Shown: in pieces, positions 34,387-37,324 of the stretch
Numbering within the stretch: position 1 is the stretch's first letter
Layout of the letters: each line of letters starts with the position of its first letter
NCBI GenBank assembly: GCA_049999805.1
Contig: JBNGIO010002532.1
Coordinates: 1-37,324 of the forward strand
Source of the DNA: Folioceros fuciformis
Taxonomy: Eukaryota > Anthocerotophyta > Anthocerotopsida > Anthocerotales
Length of the DNA stretch: 37,324 nucleotides
Direction of reading: 5' to 3'
Notes under the pieces: generated by a model
Told to the model about the DNA's origin: nothing
Databases searched by the model: none
The model's input: only the letters and a program-made list of their open reading frames with translations
Made by a program: the position numbers and the translations under genes

Positions 34387-34921
34387 CACAATTCCCGAAT
34401 TCAGACACCTTCCAACTCTTCAATGCAGCTTGGCTTTGGAAGGAGTGAACATTTCTCCCAGCGTCGACTGGAATGATTTCGTTGCCAGCGTCATTCCCTG
34501 CGAATGTACTAGAATTGTTGACTGAAGTCACAACACAAGTTGTTAGAGCTTCCCTTTTCACTCGCATGCACTGGCTGACCGGGGAACGAAAGCTATTTTG
34601 CTACAGAGCATTCGGTTCCCCTCTCATGATGACATCCCGGTCCAGGGGATGAATTTCACGGCCAGGGGATCTCCTACCACAGACACTCGCAGTGGTGGGG
34701 CAAAGATTGCATGGCTTGAACAAGCGGCAGCAAGCGAGCCAGAGAATTCCACTCATGCAACAACGCCGATAGGTATGTCGTGGGACCTACGAAGATATTT
34801 CTAGCTTCCGGGCGCATGTACACTGCTCCGGGCGTTCTTAATAGTGAATAAAACAGTTGGAACATGAAACGTTACATTTGTGTAAGATGGCCTAAAGGAA
34901 TCTACAGATTCTCAGTGTCTG
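34387..34921. other. Intergenic spacer / promoter side of the phosphorylase gene
   Basis: 535 bases between the CstF64 stop and the phosphorylase ATG. It must hold the CstF64 3' UTR and the phosphorylase promoter and 5' UTR. I see no credible coding exon and no clear TATA box. Confidence 0.6.
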
Positions 34922-37246
34922 CTACCGGAGGGCCTGCTGAAGCTGGAGGACTTGCTGTCTCTGTTCTATGGGTAGAGAGTTGATCTGCTCAGGTGTGAGA
35001 TTCATCACCTGCTGCAACAATGCCTTCTGCTGCTCAAGTTCTAGAGCTTGCAACTGCAACAGGGATGCATTCGAGGCTGGGTTAAGACTGGACGGCGGAA
35101 GTAGTTTATTCTTCAAGTGAGAGACTGTAGAGACACGTACTTGTGGTTGGGCTTGAGCCTGAGACTGGGCTTGGAGTTGGGACTGCTGCAGCCTTTGGGC
35201 ATACGATGGTGGCATCATGGATGTACTGCTCCCTAATTCATCACCTGATGCTGCAGTTGGTCGAGCATAAGCTATCCTGGAGCTGGCCTCGCCTAGCGGG
35301 CCGCCGGCCATTGACATGCCCATGCCACTACCCATATTCCCACTTGCCAGCAAGTGGCCACCGCTCATGGCCACACCCATTGATGCACCGAGGTTGCCAC
35401 TTGCTTGTGAGGGGTGCATGATTCCCGTGGCCATGCTGCTCAAGCCGCCACTCATTGCTGGAACCCTAGACTGAGGGACACCTAACATCCCTGAATTTCC
35501 TAACATCGCTCCTCCACCTATGTCGCCGCCCATCCGAGACGCAATCTGCGAAGAAAAAGACGAGAAACACGTCACCCACGCAGTCCACTCTGATAGGGAA
35601 CGAGAGAGGATCACACAAACTGAACAAAAGTGTTACCTGCTGCTGATAAGCCTGCTGACTCACAGGCTGGTTTGATGCGTGGGGTCCATGCTGGTAAGCC
35701 ATGGCAAGTTGCGCTTGAGAAATTGCAGTACCCTGCTGATGTTAGAAAAGAAAGAAAGTGACGGTGAGACGATGAGTCAATTAGGGCTCAAGCTACATGC
35801 TTCGTGTTAAGGGTGTTCTTAGCACCTGGAATGGGACATGCTGCTGGTTGGACGTGCCCTGAAAGCTCATACTCTGTAAAGGCTGCTGGATGCTTTGTGC
35901 TGCTGCTGCCGAGACTCTTGGCTGCTGCGATTGCAGCTGCGGGGCTAGTTGCTGGTTCAGTACACTAGTTGGCTGCTGGGAGAGAGATCCCTGAGCCTGC
36001 TGATTAGGTAGCACTGCAGACCCCTGAACGAAACTCGTCATTAGGAATGCAACCTCTACTGGAAACCCACAATAACATGGAAGTAACGCAAACATTGCAC
36101 GAGTACATACCCCTTGCATAGAAGGCTTGACCATGCCCAGCATAATTTGTGCCTGCCGAAAGCAAGAACAATGTCATCGACAGAGCTCTATGGAAGGCCC
36201 TGCAAAATCAGCATGCATGTGTCCAACACGTGTCACAACTTAGAAGAAAGCAGAGTAGACAAACCTGAAATAGTGCCTTCGTGAACTGAGGGTTTGAGAG
36301 AAGGAATTGACGAGCTTGCTGCTGGTTCTGTTCCAAAAAAGTCTGCATGTACATAAGTTTCCCTTGTTAGAGGACTTCAAGCTACAAAACCGCAAACAAG
36401 TAACATCTGAATACCAGAAAATATCAGAAGCGCATGCAGAGCCCGTCCAAAATCTACAGCAAACGTGAAGGGAAAAATACCCTCATCTGGACCATAACGT
36501 CGTAGAGTTGCGGCTTAGACATAGTAGCCAAGTGGTTGGTGAGGTCGGCGCCCCCATTCGACTGAGCGGGTCCATTCCCCTGACCCGCTCCTTGAGCTTG
36601 GCTCATCAGCATGGCGAGCTGCGAACCTCCTAGCGCGCCCGCCATCAAGGATGCTGCTGCACTTGCCGCTTGGTAGCCAATGGGCTGTTGGTCCAGAGGA
36701 CTATCCACGTTGTGCAGACCCGAATGAGTCACCTGCGGCGGCTGCTGCTGCTGCTGCTGCTGCTTTTGCACATCTGCAAAATGCGGTGCGAAAAACTCAG
36801 CTCATCCCCCTTTTCTAGACCTGCAGCAAGATCACCCGTGATCCCAAAACACCTACCGTATCCATAGGACGGTTGTTGCTGGAGCCCAGGGCCGCCGCGC
36901 CCCTAACGAACCACATAACAAGCAAACCCTAAGTCAGTAAGTCAGCAGTAGGAAGCCATCCGTATTCACCCCTCAAGTAGCCACACCCACAACAAAATCT
37001 TCATGTACGAACGAATCGAGAGGAGGCAAAGCCAAAGAAACGAAAGGAGTTCCGTTCCGAACCTGCTCTCTGTTCCGGTCTACTCCTCCTCCACCTTTTT
37101 CATTCTCGGCAAAATCAACGCGGAGCTGGCGACCGTTTATCTCATATCCCTGGAGATTCCGGCGAGCACTTAGCGCTGTCTCCTCGTCCCGGAACTCACA
37201 GAATCCGTAGCCTTTAGGCTTTCCAGTTTCCCTGTCGATCACAAGC
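34922..37246 (-). CDS. CSTF64: Cleavage stimulation factor subunit CstF64 (CSTF2-like), 5'-partial
   Basis: RNA-binding subunit of the cleavage stimulation factor, which binds the GU-rich element downstream of poly(A) sites in the nucleus. Exons in transcript order: 37246-37064, 36902-36857, 36773-36481, 36342-36265, 36152-36111, 36023-35826, 35732-35637, 35545-34922 (TAG at 34924-34922). The first visible exon is the second half of an RRM, with the plant CstF64 signature [20 protein letters not shown] then [12 protein letters not shown]. Next comes a polyQ tract (KQQQQQQQ), then the hinge block ([19 protein letters not shown]) that binds CstF77/symplekin in the family, then a long Q/M/G-rich low-complexity stretch. 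It ends in the conserved C-terminal helix domain ([20 protein letters not shown]) that binds Pcf11 in homologues. The start codon and the first half of the RRM lie beyond the right edge. All junctions are GT-AG. Identity is secure; the low-complexity exons are less certain at exact borders. Confidence 0.93.
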
Positions 37247-37324
37247 CTGCGGAGTAGAAGAACAGCCAGGAGACAACATCATTACCGCCCCCGCACCCCT
37301 GTATCGCAAAAAGGACACTTTGCT

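Noticed and set aside
34387-34389. Start of the phosphorylase at a GTG three bases upstream
   Set aside because: A GTG start is not expected in a plant nuclear gene; the adjacent ATG at 34386 is the better choice.

Overview
The window is nuclear DNA of a plant, most likely a non-seed land plant (moss, liverwort or lycophyte grade). It holds five multi-exon protein genes, all on the minus strand, with short GT-AG introns, a plastid sugar-phosphate translocator and a plant-type CstF64. A front-end fatty-acid desaturase with a fused cytochrome b5 and a QIEHH box, resembling bryophyte delta-5/delta-6 enzymes, is the best lineage clue. The species call is an inference; the gene calls are firm. I rebuilt the splice forms by hand from acceptor and donor sites, and every junction keeps the reading frame.

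Layout from left to right. 1-3440: gene-poor, with a decayed leucine-rich-repeat fragment, four short telomere-like motifs and a 41-bp tandem duplication. 3441-5102 (-): plastid glucose-6-phosphate/phosphate translocator, 4 exons. 5103-9148: intergenic, with two diverged copies of a ~155-bp repeat, one carrying a telobox palindrome. 9149-14655 (-): complete xanthine dehydrogenase, 14 exons. 14656-17281: intergenic, with two-copy tandem duplications and a 39-bp pyrimidine-rich minisatellite. 17282-20710 (-): complete front-end desaturase, 13 exons. 20711-28837: AT-rich transposon graveyard with a gag zinc-knuckle relic, an unknown broken coding relic, a Ty3/gypsy integrase relic carrying a PHD finger, and a 48-bp minisatellite. 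28838-34386 (-): complete alpha-glucan phosphorylase, 22 exons, with an ACT domain between the leader and the catalytic core. 34922-37246 (-): CstF64 (pre-mRNA 3'-end processing factor), 5' end beyond the window.

The genes do not form an operon or an obvious cluster; each has its own intergenic space. Two are linked by metabolism: the translocator exchanges hexose phosphate across the plastid envelope, and the phosphorylase releases glucose-1-phosphate from glucan. The most notable object is the ACT-domain glucan phosphorylase. ACT domains usually sense small ligands, and the textbook plant phosphorylases do not carry one.
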